From: Hyalella azteca
Lineage: Eukaryota; Arthropoda; Malacostraca; Amphipoda; Hyalellidae
Length of the DNA: 64,000 nucleotides
Assembly (NCBI RefSeq): GCF_000764305.2
Contig: NW_025939324.1
Location: 1 to 64,000 of the forward strand
Reading direction: 5' to 3'
Part shown: one piece after another, positions 9,291-21,256 of the stretch
Numbering within the stretch: the first letter of the stretch is position 1
Layout: each line of letters starts with the position of its first letter
Program-made: the position numbers and the translations under genes
The notes under the pieces: model-generated
The model's input: only the letters and a program-made list of their open reading frames with translations
What the model was told of the DNA's origin: nothing
The model's database searches: none

Positions 9291-9356
9291 CACACTCTGC
9301 TCGCCTGAGCAGCACACTCTGCTCACCTGAGCAGCACACTCTGCTCACCTGAGCAC
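9291..9356. repeat. 22-bp donor minisatellite, second block
   Basis: Three further units of the VVLLR donor repeat (cacactctgctc(a/g)cctgagcag), ending at an adapter. They lead into the intron before the ARPV exon, as the 3' end of the array at 6954-7087 should. Confidence 0.95.
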
Positions 9357-9394
9357 CTGTCTCTTATACACATCTAGATGTGTATAAGAGACAG
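9357..9394. other. Nextera mate-pair junction adapter, second copy (artefact)
   Basis: Identical 38-bp adapter dimer: CTGTCTCTTATACACATCT then AGATGTGTATAAGAGACAG. It interrupts the exon 9395-9513 in mid-codon sequence (GAIYI) and joins it to the VVLLR donor array. Plus-strand translation gives the artefact start MYKRQ. Confidence 0.98.
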
Positions 9395-9513
9395 GATGTA
9401 GATGGCGCCCCTGTCCTCGTAGGGCGCGCCGATGGCCACGTCAAGGTAACCGTCGCGGTTGAGGTCGCCCAGCGAAGTCATCGAGAAGCCAAATCTGCTC
9501 TCGCCGGCGGGAC
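9395..9513 (-). CDS. Integrin alpha exon: propeller blade 5, cut by an adapter
   Basis: The exon begins [20 protein letters not shown] and continues [20 protein letters not shown]. [26 protein letters not shown] is a textbook FG-GAP repeat with a calcium loop. The acceptor is CTCACAG|GTCCC. On the minus strand the reading frame runs straight into a synthetic mate-pair adapter at 9394 instead of continuing to the expected Y-RGS..GL..PSQ. The exon is therefore truncated by assembly, not by mutation. Its continuation is probably the repeat copy ending at 7650. Confidence 0.93.
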
Positions 9514-9615
9514 CTGTGAGCGTCGGAGAGGTGCGTTAGTGGAGGGGAAAAGCATGCAAACCTGCCATAGGCTGAAATAATCTGATGATAAATTGAGTAA
9601 GAAGCTGGAAGTTAC

Positions 9616-9737
9616 CTTCTATTCTTGAGTACATGTGGTTCTTCTTGATGCCATCTTGGTTATTGATGTAGACGTACACCGCTCCTGAGTTGTGTTTCGT
9701 GTAGTAGAAGGGGGCGCTCACCAACAGGTCGTCGAAT
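9616..9737 (-). CDS. Integrin alpha exon: propeller blade 4-5 strand
   Basis: The exon begins FDDLLVSAPFYYTKHNSGAV and continues YVYINNQDGIKKNHMYSRIE. It completes the calcium loop of the preceding exon (DG-FDD) and has the DLLVxAPxY...GxVYVY strand pattern of an FG-GAP repeat. The acceptor is TCGTCTCAG|ATTC and the donor is GAAG|gtaact. Phases agree: two bases plus one, then one base out. Confidence 0.95.
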
Positions 9738-9989
9738 CTGAGACGACACGAGAAAGAGTGGCTTCAGTGCATGAAAAATCAATGAAATGGGATTGATTGA
9801 TCCATGTTGATTCTATCCCGGGAACAGAACGAGAAGTTAACATCAGTTTCAAAATAAGTATAGGTACTCGGAAATATTTTCCTTACGGTAGACAGCTTCG
9901 GATGATTGTAGATAGTTTAATATTATGGGCTCAGATAAATTCCTGAATGGGCAACGGATTCAAGATTTGGATATTTATTTTCAGGATCC

Positions 9990-10290
9990 ACTTGACATTG
10001 TTATGACGGGTACCCTTCCATATTAATATCGAGGCCGAGTGCCTCGGAGCCGAAGCTGGAGGGAACATCTGAACATGTTCAAGATCCACTCAACATTGCT
10101 ATGACACTCACCCGTCTCTATTGATGTCGAGGCCGAGCACCTCGAAGCCGAAGCTGGAGGGAACATCTGAACATGTTCAAGATCCACTTAACATTGCTAT
10201 GACACTCACCCGTCTCTATTGATGTCGAGGCCGAGCACCTCGAAGCCGAAGCTGGAGGCGAACATCTCGCCGTCCAAGACGAGGTCGACC
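9990..10290. repeat. 98-bp donor-spanning tandem repeat x3
   Basis: The string cgaggccgag recurs at 10030, 10128 and 10226, a 98-bp period. The right copy is the true exon end (LGLDINRDG) with donor GACGG|gtgagtg. The middle copy keeps an intact donor and about 40 bp of exon. The left copy is diverged and its donor is lost. Confidence 0.93.
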
Positions 10291-10417
10291 ACCAGGAGAC
10301 TTTCGCCGATCTTGGCACGCGAGAAGAAGACCACCTGACCGGTGCCGTTGGAGCGCGGGGCGCCGCCTACGTACGACACGTAGTCGCCGAAGAAGTAGCC
10401 CGTCGTCACCGAGTAGC
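10210..10417 (-). CDS. Integrin alpha exon: propeller blade 4 with first Ca2+ loop
   Basis: The exon begins YSVTTGYFFGDYVSYVGGAP, followed by RSNGTGQVVFF, and ends in FEVLGLDINRDG. VGGAPR...GxVxxF is an FG-GAP repeat, and DINRDGFDD (completed by the next exon) is a DxDxDG calcium-binding loop. RSNGTG holds an NxT sequon. The acceptor is CTCTCCCAG|GC and the donor is GACGG|gtgagtg. The last roughly 50 bases plus the donor are tandemly duplicated downstream (98-bp unit). A fragment of the exon start is copied in the upstream intron at 10481-10505. Confidence 0.95.
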
Positions 10418-10480
10418 CTGGGAGAGTAGAAGTAAACGCAATGTGGTTAGTGGCTGCCAGGAAAATGAGTTGAAATTCAA

Positions 10481-10505
10481 GAAGTAGCTCGTCGTCACCG
10501 AGTAG
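10481..10505. repeat. Copy of an exon 5' end inside the intron
   Basis: gaagtagctcgtcgtcaccg and the following gagta repeat the start of the exon at 10393-10415 with one change. This suggests local duplication of the acceptor side; no intact acceptor follows. Confidence 0.85.
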
Positions 10506-11328
10506 TTACGAACGTTAGCAGTAAGTAATGTAACTGATGATAGCCAGGTATATCCGAGTCAAAAGAAGCTTAAGGTTCTCCCGGCAGGATCCTGAGTTGA
10601 CCATGCTACTACAAACTTGTTCTCGGCTACGATCACACCACGGTAGTTCCTTGGCATCCTACTCGACCATTAGGAAGAGGCGCTCGCCAAACCCCAAATG
10701 CCCTCAGAGCGGAACACATCCCGATTCACTCAGCACCTCTTCCACTGTCTATCCATTCTCACAGCCTTTTTCTTATGGGACAGTCCCATGCAGGCGGCTG
10801 CCTCACGATTTTGCTCCCCACCTCTTCCCTCATCCTACTGCGATCTCACCACCGCCACTAGAGCCATCCCCTTAGCACGCATAGACACTGTTCCACGGCA
10901 GCATGAGGTCGTCTGCCTTTAAGCGATTATCACAGTAAAGCCATAACTGTATAAAGCTTCACAGGTACAGGGGAAATACGATGTAGAAGTTTCAACTTTT
11001 TCGTCGTTGCAATATAATCTACAAGGTGTGTTTCATCGAGTGTTTCAAAACTAGAACATCCGCAAAAAAGATGATTATACGAATATAAAATCCACTGAAC
11101 ACTCTTGAGTTAAGATGAAACCCAATGCCACGAAGACTTTGATTGTGCGAATGAAACATTTTCAACAGCTTAAATTTTTAAACAACCGCTTAAATTCCCA
11201 CGCTAAAACCTAATACTTTCATCCAAAAAGAGTCTACAAAAAATTCACGACATGCGTGTATCTGTGGTTCGCCTCCTACGACTGGCAGGATAATGGAGAG
11301 GATTAACAGGAGTTCTGATAAAACTCAC

Positions 11329-11537
11329 CGAGGTAGCTGTACTTGTCCACGGGAGAATCGTTTTCTGTGACGGGCCCAAAATATTGCGTCTTGTCTCTGA
11401 GCAAAAAGTTTTTCGAGATATTGGAGGTGTGGACGGTCCCCCGCCAGGTGTAGGGGCCTGGGAGCCCCAGCACCACCTCATCGTCGAGGATGAGGCCACT
11501 CATCCCTGCCTGGCAGAACCCGTACTGCTGATGACCT
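11329..11537 (-). CDS. Integrin alpha exon: propeller blade 3
   Basis: The exon begins GHQQYGFCQAGMSG and includes VVLGLPGPYTWRGTV, NISKNFLLRDKTQYFGPV and SPVDKYSYLG. CQAG, GxPGPYTWxG and KYSYLG are strongly conserved in invertebrate integrin alpha chains. NIS is a possible N-glycosylation site. The acceptor is CCCCACAG|AGGT and the donor is CTCG|gtgagt. Phases match on both sides: one base in, one base out (CTC G + GC gives LG). Confidence 0.96.
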
Positions 11538-11693
11538 CTGTGGGGCGTACACAAGAAATTCGCTGAACAAACGACACATGAAGCCAAGCTAAAAAACGTA
11601 AGTCTACTTCAAACCTCGCCATTTACTTATTAATAATCAAGTATCGCGCTGGGCGTCGGCTCATATATAAAATGCAACATGGCAGGCACTCAC

Positions 11694-11821
11694 TTGGCGA
11701 CGGCTTTGCCCCTGCAAGGCTCCATAGAGTCCATCACGTCCAGCTTTTGGTTGAGCAAATAACAAAGACCGAAGCCCCACTGGAAGCCTGGCCCGCGGTG
11801 CATGTAGCGATGCGCGCACAC
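11694..11821 (-). CDS. Integrin alpha exon: propeller blade 2 (VCAHRY)
   Basis: The exon starts VCAHRYMHRGPGFQWGFGLC and continues through YLLNQKLDVMDSMEPCRGKA to VAK. CAHRY with a following GxCY and a later PC gives the cysteine pattern of integrin alpha blade 2. The acceptor is GTGCCCAG|GTG and the donor is CCAA|gtgagtg. It ends with two bases, completed by the A that opens the next exon (VAK-GHQQYG). Confidence 0.93.
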
Positions 11822-12234
11822 CTGGGCACGGGGTTACGAAAACATTGAATTATTGGAAAAAATGAAATCAAATTTTTGAGACGCATAATTATTGAATAAA
11901 AAGTCTGGCACTGGGAAATTTAATTTTAGAGCGGTGCGATGAAGACTAAACTGACGTGCACAGGAGCAGTAAACATTTATCATAAGTCCTCAAAACGATG
12001 GAACTAATTAATCAAAAAGCGGCTGAAAAATTGCAGAGTAGCAGCCATTGCAATAATTAAACTCGTGACGTTTGAGGCAGCTTATAACTGACATAGGAAG
12101 CGAACATAAATATGGGTTCATAATAAACGAAATCCGTGGGAACTGATTGAGAAACTGTGCGTAACTGTAACGATGAACTGAACTGACGAAGAGCCAATAA
12201 CCATGCAGCACGTCACCACCAACCGACTCTTCAC

Positions 12235-12302
12235 CGTCACGCCCAGCCATTGGTCGTCTTTGATCTCATCGTCGTTGGGCGGCAGCAGGTTCTCGTTGGC
12301 GT
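12235..12302 (-). CDS. Integrin alpha exon: propeller blade 1-2 linker (DQWLGVT)
   Basis: The exon reads DANENLLPPNDDEIKDDQWL then GVT. DxQWLGVTV is the conserved strand that opens blade 2. The acceptor is TGCTCAG|AC and the phase fits the exon at 22655. The 3' end is uncertain. A donor at ACG|gtgaag keeps phase with the next exon (VCAHRY), but it drops about eight residues that most family members have between WLGVTV and CAHRY. Reading on gives VKSRLVV, so a later donor (TTGGTG|gtgacg) would shorten the loop less. I looked for a microexon in 11822-12234 and saw none. Confidence 0.85.
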
Positions 12303-15300
12303 CTGAGCAACACAAGGCGAAAATCAGAATAATACTTCATGGCGTTTAATTATAACTAAAGATAAGATTGAGTTGTTTTACTAAATATTTAGATTTAACA
12401 CTTCGTTTTCAATTTCGCATATTTGTTTCGAAGAATAATGAAATAAGTCAGCTTCGTATAATTCTATTTATTTTCACCTAGAAAATAATCTTCAGATTAT
12501 TAAAAATCACTTGTGTGCTGTAACACCAAAAATCTGTGAATCCGAAGTAAACAGAATTACAAGTATATAGACTGACTGGAGTTGCAAACTAAACTTGACA
12601 CGTATATAATTAGAGAACATTTCAGCCTCTAAAGTTAACGCGAAGATTCAATAATGAATCAGCCGCTACCATGCATGGCTCGCAGATATTCTGGAGCTAA
12701 TCAAAGCGCTTATTTCTAGTGTAAAATTTGCGTAAACAATTTAAATAATTTTCACATGCACAGCTGAAATCTAATAATTTTACTTATCTCGAAAAAACGT
12801 GATTTTAGATGGAATGCAAACTTTATTCAGGTTAATGTGAGTAATTGAATTTTAAGTGAAGTTCAAGCACTTAACGTCACAAACATTATAAAACTTCATC
12901 TAAATTTTGGACTGCGCAAAACGCTCAAAGCTTAGAATGCTTTATGGAAAAGCATGACGCTGGGCTAAGTTATAGCAACTCAAAATCTGGAGCGTGAAAA
13001 TAAATAGAAATTTAATTTCTTTCACAGGATGTTTTCTATTTTGAAATTTTATTCACTTAAACAGAAAGCTTCATAGTTGTAGTCGTGTAGATCAGATTAT
13101 TCAACGCAAAACCTGGCTGTGGCCAAATATCGGCGGGCAATAGGTGGCCGTCGGTCGGTCGCCATTGCGTTATTTTTTAGCAGGAATTAAGATTCGAAAT
13201 ATTCTAAAAAATAGCCACTTTGTAAAGAACTGTTTTATTTATGAATAATTATATTCAAATTTTAATTTTTCTAGCTGACCCGTTAACGTACCGAGACTAA
13301 CGTTAAAGATATGAAATCTAAATTAGAATAAAAACTTTAAAAATAACCTAGTGTTTTTTTCTCACTGCGCAAGTTAATTTCAACGTTGAAATTAACCGCG
13401 TACGCTTTAAATATAGGATACAAAGTGCTCATGTGTTGGTGCAAATTCAGTGCCTAGTATTTCTCGTTGGAGTGTGTAAAACATTTCCAGATCAGTGATG
13501 ACATCGAAGATTCACAAGCAAAGGCAATGCATTTACAACGGCCAAAAACCAGGCCATTTGGTGGCACAAAGCAACCGCTGCAGGTTTTTGCAGCTCATTT
13601 ACAGCAGAAGCTCGAAGAATTTATTATTATTAAAATAAACCAGTTTATCCCGAGAGAGAGAGAGAAAAGTATTTGACAAAACCAAGTCATTTCCCACATA
13701 GGCACAGAAGATAAATGAATTCTTGTGTACGAATATTTCATATACAGTTTGCTAATATACAAAGATAATATCTGGGCCGAAATTTGAACATTTACAGAAC
13801 TCACGGCAATTTATACAGTTGAATTTGTGGAGCGGCATTGACGATTCTTATTATCGAGTTCCAAGCTTTGTACAGATATACAGATATTATACAAACCACG
13901 GCGCTTCCGTATTGGTGAGACGTACCTCATTTGCAAAATTCTTCGTGTATTATTAGTCAAAGATTAAACCTAGTCCCGATTAATGACCGAAACTTGAGAA
14001 GTATTGTATGATATCAAAGTATGAGTTTGTTGGAGAGTTAATTTATGAACCACATAATTGTACACGTATCCCCTATAATACCTTGTTAAAAAGTAACGCT
14101 TGGTCATGGCAAGCCGACCGTCGGCCATTTAGTGTCCATCGCAAAGCATTATATTCGCATTGAGAATGTGGCAGGAGCGATAACATTCCTTGCATATTAT
14201 TCGCGCACAATGACAGCTTTTCATTTTAAATGCAAGAATTTTTTGTGCTATCCTATGTAAGCGAGATCCCAACTCTGCGTAACAGTAAATTGAGTGGCAC
14301 TCAATTTTGCTGCGAACCTAAACTTTAAAAAAATACGAAGTCAGAAATCCAATTTCATTCATCACAGTTACGCCTTTTTATGATTGCTACGAAAATACAA
14401 ATGAAAATACAACCAACGTTACAAGTTCGTTATTATTGATGAATTTTCGCCCTTATAATGACGTCAAATGCAAACGCGTATTGAATGTTATAGGTAAAAA
14501 TTTACACGATCAACAGTTTCTTCAAGTCATGCACACCAACCACCTAATTATTATGTTCACGATGAACTCATGAATGTACAAGCCTTTTTAATGAACGTTT
14601 AAAGTAAAATTAGTATTATTATAAATAAATACACAACGGTATTAATAGAGCATTCCAACAGCAATGAATAATATTTTCATGCACAGTTAATCTTGCTTAA
14701 GAATAAAGTTAGTACTGGTATTAATAAGATTTTTATTAACGAGCAGATGTGAGTCATGCGTTATCATATGAACAATTCACAGGCACAATACACCAGACAT
14801 AAGCTGCATGTATAATTATAATACCTCATGCATGACGCCAGCTCCACACTCAAAATTATCACCTTCAAACTCCTCATTATATGAAAATTATTGAAAGTCG
14901 ATTTCGAATGGTTAATGCACGTGCCCTGGCAATTAAGCATAATGGCTATCCTGACATTGTAACAATGTGCAGTGCCAGTCATCACAATGATATTGAATAA
15001 TGCAGGTTAACTTTACCTCACTTAAAGCATTCTTATCACTCACCTGCCACAGGAGCGACCGCACACCCACCGGCCCAAGTGAACATTACAGGAAAATTTC
15101 TCGTATATGATGAATGAAAAAATAGAACGAATGGAAAACAAATTTTTTCTTGAACCAATCACAGCAAAAATTGAAAAATTTCCAACAGGAAAGTTAGGAG
15201 CTTGTTTTATAATATAAAAAATATATAAAAGTATGAAGTTTAAATCACATGAACAAATTGTGGCTAAGAAAATTTTGGCCGGAAGAACTGTACGAAAAGC

Positions 15301-17645
15301 CTCGATACAGGACGGGGTGACAAATAGAACACAACTTAGCAAAAGAGAAGATAACAAATAATCACGGCATTAACCTAAATTAGAACAATTAATAAGACAG
15401 CAAAAACAATAAACAATGAAGCAACAACAGGGCTTAATTGATCGAGGAGAATGTATGAAATGAATAAGAGATGCATCACAAAGTACGTCAGTTATCCCTT
15501 ATATCTGGGACCCTATAATATCTTGGATAAGAATTATAATTTGTGATATCAAAATGGGTTCCAAAGTAAACCAATTTCTTAATAAGTTGACATTAGTTAG
15601 TTAAGGAACCTATCAATTTAATAAACTTTATCAAGATTATTATTAATACTTTTGAAAATGCAATTGGGATACCGAAGCCACAATCAGCCTCAGGAGTCAG
15701 GCTACCCCATACGTACATAGCGCAGCGTTCGAATAGAATTAGTTGTGAATGTTGGGGTGGAGAGCCTTACCTTGATTGCCTTTTTATTATTTTAAGGTTG
15801 TATTAAAAAGTCAAAATCTTGGTATGAAGAAGTAGAGTGTGTAAATTTGAATGAAGAAAATGTATGTAGTTAACTATCGAATGGACTTCGCTGTACAAGT
15901 AGACTCTTAAGAGAAGGCTTGAGACCAATAAATTAGTCAAACACGCTCGAAACAAACAGTGCAGAATCAGATTGTTACATGACTCGACCAAGTCATGGTT
16001 GAATAGGCACACATTTACTTCCATTAATATCACCTCCGTAAGAAATCGAGACGTACAGAAAAATTTTGCTTTTAATGCGGAAAAACGAGAAATTAACAAT
16101 CAACTCTCAAAGATTTGTCGCAGAAAATTAAATCAATAATCGTTATAGGTTGAATATCGCCTTTAGTTTTTGCATAGAGATTTGCACGTTGCACCCGATT
16201 AGCGATTCTAAGAGCATAATGACCTTTGCAAACCTTCAGCCCCGACGTTCAAATCGACGATTTCATGCAAAGATTTAACAACTCTCTAAGTATAGGAATA
16301 AGACAAAATTCTAACTGGCATGTTACACACAAAAATGAAAACAACAAAACAAACAAAAAAAAAACGTACCGGATGTGGCAAGTGCGCACAAGCTTGCAAG
16401 TGTGTGCATCTGGACACACAGAGAATAAGGTTCTATAACAACACGAACAGCAGACACTCTATTTTAAAACTGAAATAACACAAGATAACGAATGAAGCGA
16501 AGAAAAAAATTTATAGATTTTGAAACGGACAAACTCGAACTTAAATAAAAATAGAAGTTTGTATTAACTAAAAATCAGTTAGAATGAACAAAAAAGTTAA
16601 TAAAAAAATATTAATTAAAAAATCCATGTTGTTAGGAACGATTTTTCTCTGTGTACTCAAGAAGAGTCGTCTCACTCTCAAGCTTAAAGCAAAAATGCAT
16701 TCAAAAGTAACATAATAACTAAAGGGAAGTCAGCGAAGACTTCACGCGTAGGCAACTTACAGAAAAAGTCGTAGAGGCCTGAATCCGGATCTGCAAGAGT
16801 GACGATACAAACAGACACGTGGTCAGTACGCCAGCACAATAAGTCTATAGTTTGGCCAGTGATTTCTAGAGTCATTCTCCCGCTGTACGTCGCAACCAGC
16901 AATTAACGGAAAAACTGGCGTCGTATTTCAGCTACTTTGAGCTAAGTAGATAATTAACGAGATGTTGAGGCCGGTAACCAGTACATGTTGCCATGCAGCT
17001 AAAACGTTACTGGAATGTTCATTCGGTATTTTAATGTTACCGATATTTGATCTAGTCAAAAACTGATGACGCTACGAGAAAATTAGCTCAAAAATTTAAT
17101 TTTTATAGTTAAATGTCGTTAGAATTAAACCGTGAGTTTTTCTTTGTAAGGAAAAAAATTCAGGCTCACAAGCCAGTAACTTCTCCCGTAATTGGACGGC
17201 ATTGACATACAGTGCGAAGAGGACTTGAAACGATCGAGCTAAAGAGCTCGATCTTGGATCAACATAATTATCAATTATGCCAAATTATTAATAAATGAAG
17301 CAGTTTTGGGTTACTCAATAAAAGACAGCTATTTGATACTCAAGAAAGAGTACAGGGCAAGGAGAAATGGAAAAGAAATTGAGTAAAACATCAATATATA
17401 TATATATATATAAATGTAAATTAACAAATGAAATAAAGAGACAGAGTGAGGAAGGAGCTACAGTCGTCACTGGAAACGCAGAGCTTTTGCTACCTTGTAA
17501 AACATTTTACTTTTCACACTCAATAATCCCAAGGAAGGTGTTGAACTAAAACGTCTCATCAACGGATCAACTTGCGAGTGCGACGGATGCAAGTAACACA
17601 ATTGTGAATGCTGAAAGATATAGCATGCATGTTTGTATTGGATGG

Positions 17646-17990
17646 TATTCAATATGGGTTGGTGGCCGTGTCATATTAAATATGGGGTGGGTGGCCGTGT
17701 TATATTCAATATGGGGTGGGTGGCCGTGTTATATTCAATATGGGGTGGGTGGCCGTGTTATATTCAATATGGGGCTGGTGGCCGTGTTATATTAAATATG
17801 GGGTTGGTGGCCGTGTTATATTCAATATGGGGCTGGTGGCCGTGTTATATTCAATATGGGGCTGGTGGCCGTGTTATATTAAATATGGGGCTGGTGGCCG
17901 TGTTATATTAAATATGGGGTTGGTGGCCGTGTTATATTAAATATGGGGCTGGTGGCCGTGTTATATTCAATATGGGTTGGTGGCCGTGTT
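17646..17990. repeat. About 29-bp minisatellite, 12 copies
   Basis: The unit is tcaatatggggctggtggcc followed by gtgttatat, with tcaat/taaat and ggctgg/ggttgg/ggtggg variants. Apparent reading frames rich in WPCYIQYG or GGRVI are translations of the repeat. Confidence 0.95.
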
Positions 17991-20900
17991 TGTGTGGAAT
18001 GCTTGATGGCTGCTTGTGGCATCGACATTAGGGAAATACTTAGGCTTAAGTAAACGTTCAGGATCCTGGTGGGTCAACATTTATACACCTGAGCGTGACT
18101 CCATTGATCTCTTTCAGGCACATAGCTTCTGAAAAAAAGTACTATCCTCCTCGAAAAATTAAAGGCATTTCAGCGCAGGCCAACGTTTGCTATTCTTCGG
18201 CCACCTCTACAACGTACGTTATTTTTTTTAAAACGGGAAGGGTCGAGTAATTTTTGGCTTCATGCGGTGAGCTTTTCTAGGTATTGAGACAACGTCCTTT
18301 GTGTTCGTCTGGAATAAGGAAAAGATCTGTAGAATACGTGCCATGTGAGCTACAGGAGTCCCTCCTCTGACTTGACCACACGCAATGTTAGGCCGGCGTC
18401 CAGAGAACCGCCACAGCTTTAGACACTTCGCAACGAGTGAAATGTTTGGTGGGATTGTCTTATTCTCACCGAAATGTTGTTTCAAAAGAGTCAAAGTCTT
18501 GATATCAACACCCATATTGTGTACAGAATAACAAAGGAAAATTAACAGTTTACTGTTTTTTAGTGAACTTTAAGTAAATAGACCGAAATGCTTTTGTTTG
18601 AGCATCATTATGAACTTCGGGGATGGCATGTTCATCAGCTGGTACGTTGAACTCAACTGATTGGAAGATTTCGAGTGAAAAATACTCTTTTTCACGGTAA
18701 TTGCGGTCCGTAAAATCGTCAACCATTCAGCTATCAAATGATTTTGAATTATTACAGCTAGTAAATACATAGTAATAAAAATTTTTTATTTATTTTATAT
18801 TTATATATTTATCTACCGATTTTATATTTAAATATTTATATTATAGTAATGAAAGTACCAATTAAATATAGGACTCGGCGCTCCTCATGATGCCAAGTCA
18901 TCAGTTCCTCTGAAAGCCACTTCTGTATAACAATTGTTTCAATCCACTGATAGAAAAAAACTTTGCGCAGATAAGAAGGTTGAGCTGAAGACTTGCTTGC
19001 ATCTGCCTTCGAAGTCTACGCTTTCATCGGTACGACCCCAAGTTAAAAAAAAATTATACATTTTAAAGCAAAAGCGACAACACACAACGGTTGGACCCAA
19101 AAACTCTGCGTTCACAGTGACAAAGATATAATTAAAAGGAAGAAATAATAAAACATGAACAAATAGCTATAAAAAATATTACACGGAGAGAGTGCACAGA
19201 AATTTAAAACACATATGATTGGCAAGAATTCATCACTGACAGTAAACGAAGTTCGGCAGTCAAAAGTCAAAGCGTTTAAGTGTTTGGAAGTTTGTGAACT
19301 AGCAATTATATATTCAAAAGTGGCAAGCATCATCTGCACAGTAGCAAAACCCATCAAACATATAACACGCTTTAGACGGAGAGATTTGAAACATTAGAAC
19401 AGCAAACATTTCATGACTTTATGTGAGAAACAGATACATCGATGACGACATTCAGAAGTGACTCAAGCAAGTATTATGGAACAATGCTGAGAATGTTGAA
19501 GAAGACCACTGATTTAGTAAAATAAAATAACAACAACGACTAACATCAGAGTTTAAAACGCGTGGGTTAGCTATTGATAGGTTTGTGATCATGGCTGTTT
19601 CAGATGATGGTAGCCCTGGTCGAAATTGGGGGTCGAAAATAAGTCTTGGTTTGAATATTGTCCTTCAATATGAATATGACAAGAACGTTAGTAGAATGTC
19701 CGTAGAGCTTGTCAGGCAGAGTAGTTGATAACATTCAATTATGGCTTATAGTCAAGAAAGGCGAATCTTAAAAATATATATATAAATAGACAACTGAATA
19801 CATCTACGTCCAGAGGATTATAGCTACGATTACAAGTCAGTCACCGCAGTCTCGCCAGTCCCAACTCAGGTGTTATTTGTGAGAACCGCACTGCAACTTG
19901 GATACTTTATATAAGTTGGAGTTTATTCTTGAAGAACACATACATATGTTGCAGACAACCACATGGACAGAAGTCGCGTGGAAGTTCGTTTATACATTCA
20001 TGGTCCTGTCTATGTGTTGTTCAAGCATACATAGAGCGCGGTTGTGAGTTGGCCTTGCATTTCGGTTAGTTAAGTAGTGGTAATTAACAGCAGGGGATTA
20101 CCCAACAGTTAGGTTGTAGGTTGTACTTAACAGTAAAGTAATATTTGGAAGTAAAGATAATCAAGAGAATTGAATATTTATTGTAGAGAATTTAGTACGG
20201 TAGGTGTCTTCTGCAGAAATCTATTGTTCAGTTCAGTAAATTGGTGAATCAAGATGGGAGCATATACTGTGGTGGTGATGGTGTTGACGACGCTAGTAAA
20301 GGCTGTAGTACAATGCTAGTGGTATTACATACAAGTCTACCTACATGTTGATGAGTTTCACTTACGTAAGTCATTTGTCGCAGCTATAGTCCAAAGAGAG
20401 ATGTTTATTTGTACTATTGTTGTTACCTAACATAGTCACAATTGGGTGCTGCTGGGTGCACAATTCATGACAGAATTTTTCGACTCGAGGCAGAAGTTTA
20501 TACAGAACATTTAGACTTGAACCTGAGATGACGGAAAAGTACATCATTTCAGCTCCTTAGGTATGCTTGATGATTAGAAACAAAATTTATTATAATAATA
20601 TATGAAAATTTACTTGTACAAAGAAGACAAATAACTTCAACAATAGTTTGTGCACTCATTGCGGATCTGTTGATAATTCTATGTCTGTACTATGGAGTCC
20701 ATTTAATCTTCTTTGCCACAACAGTTATACGAAGGAATATTATTCATTTCCATGAATAAATTCCTTAATTAGTAAAAAGTATGTCAAAGGTCTAATTGTC
20801 AGTCGGCAACAAAATGAAGTCTGTGAGTGGAGCTGCAGTGAGAAGGTGCTGGATTCAACAGCTGCTTGTAATAATAATCCAACGTACGACAACTGGCACT

Positions 20901-21139
20901 AATAGAAGAGTCAGTGAACAAGATACTAGTACAACATCTCAACGAAGGAGCACATATGTTCAAAGCAAGCTGCAGTATTGCATATGAACAGTTATATAGC
21001 AGCAACTTTCCATCAAGATATACAGATAAAAACTGTTTCATACCTAGTGTCAAAAAGCGATCGAATCGTACGTTCTAGCAAGTCATACATTGTTACCGAT
21101 TGAGCTGCAGGTCCATCAGGTTGGCTTCTGCTAACAGCA

Positions 21140-21256
21140 TCACACAAACACTCGAAACAACCTCACAAACACCAATCCCCACACAAACAACAACACCCAC
21201 ACAACAACACCCACACAACAACACCACACACAACAACACCCACACAAACACCAACC
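21140..21256. repeat. CA/CAACACC low-complexity repeat
   Basis: Runs of acacaacaacacccacacaa in the large integrin intron. Confidence 0.9.

Noticed and set aside
9380..9580. Plus-strand frame beginning MYKRQ
   Set aside because: Starts inside the adapter and is the antisense shadow of an integrin exon.
17604..17940. Frames rich in WPCYIQYG or GGRVI
   Set aside because: Translations of a 29-bp minisatellite.
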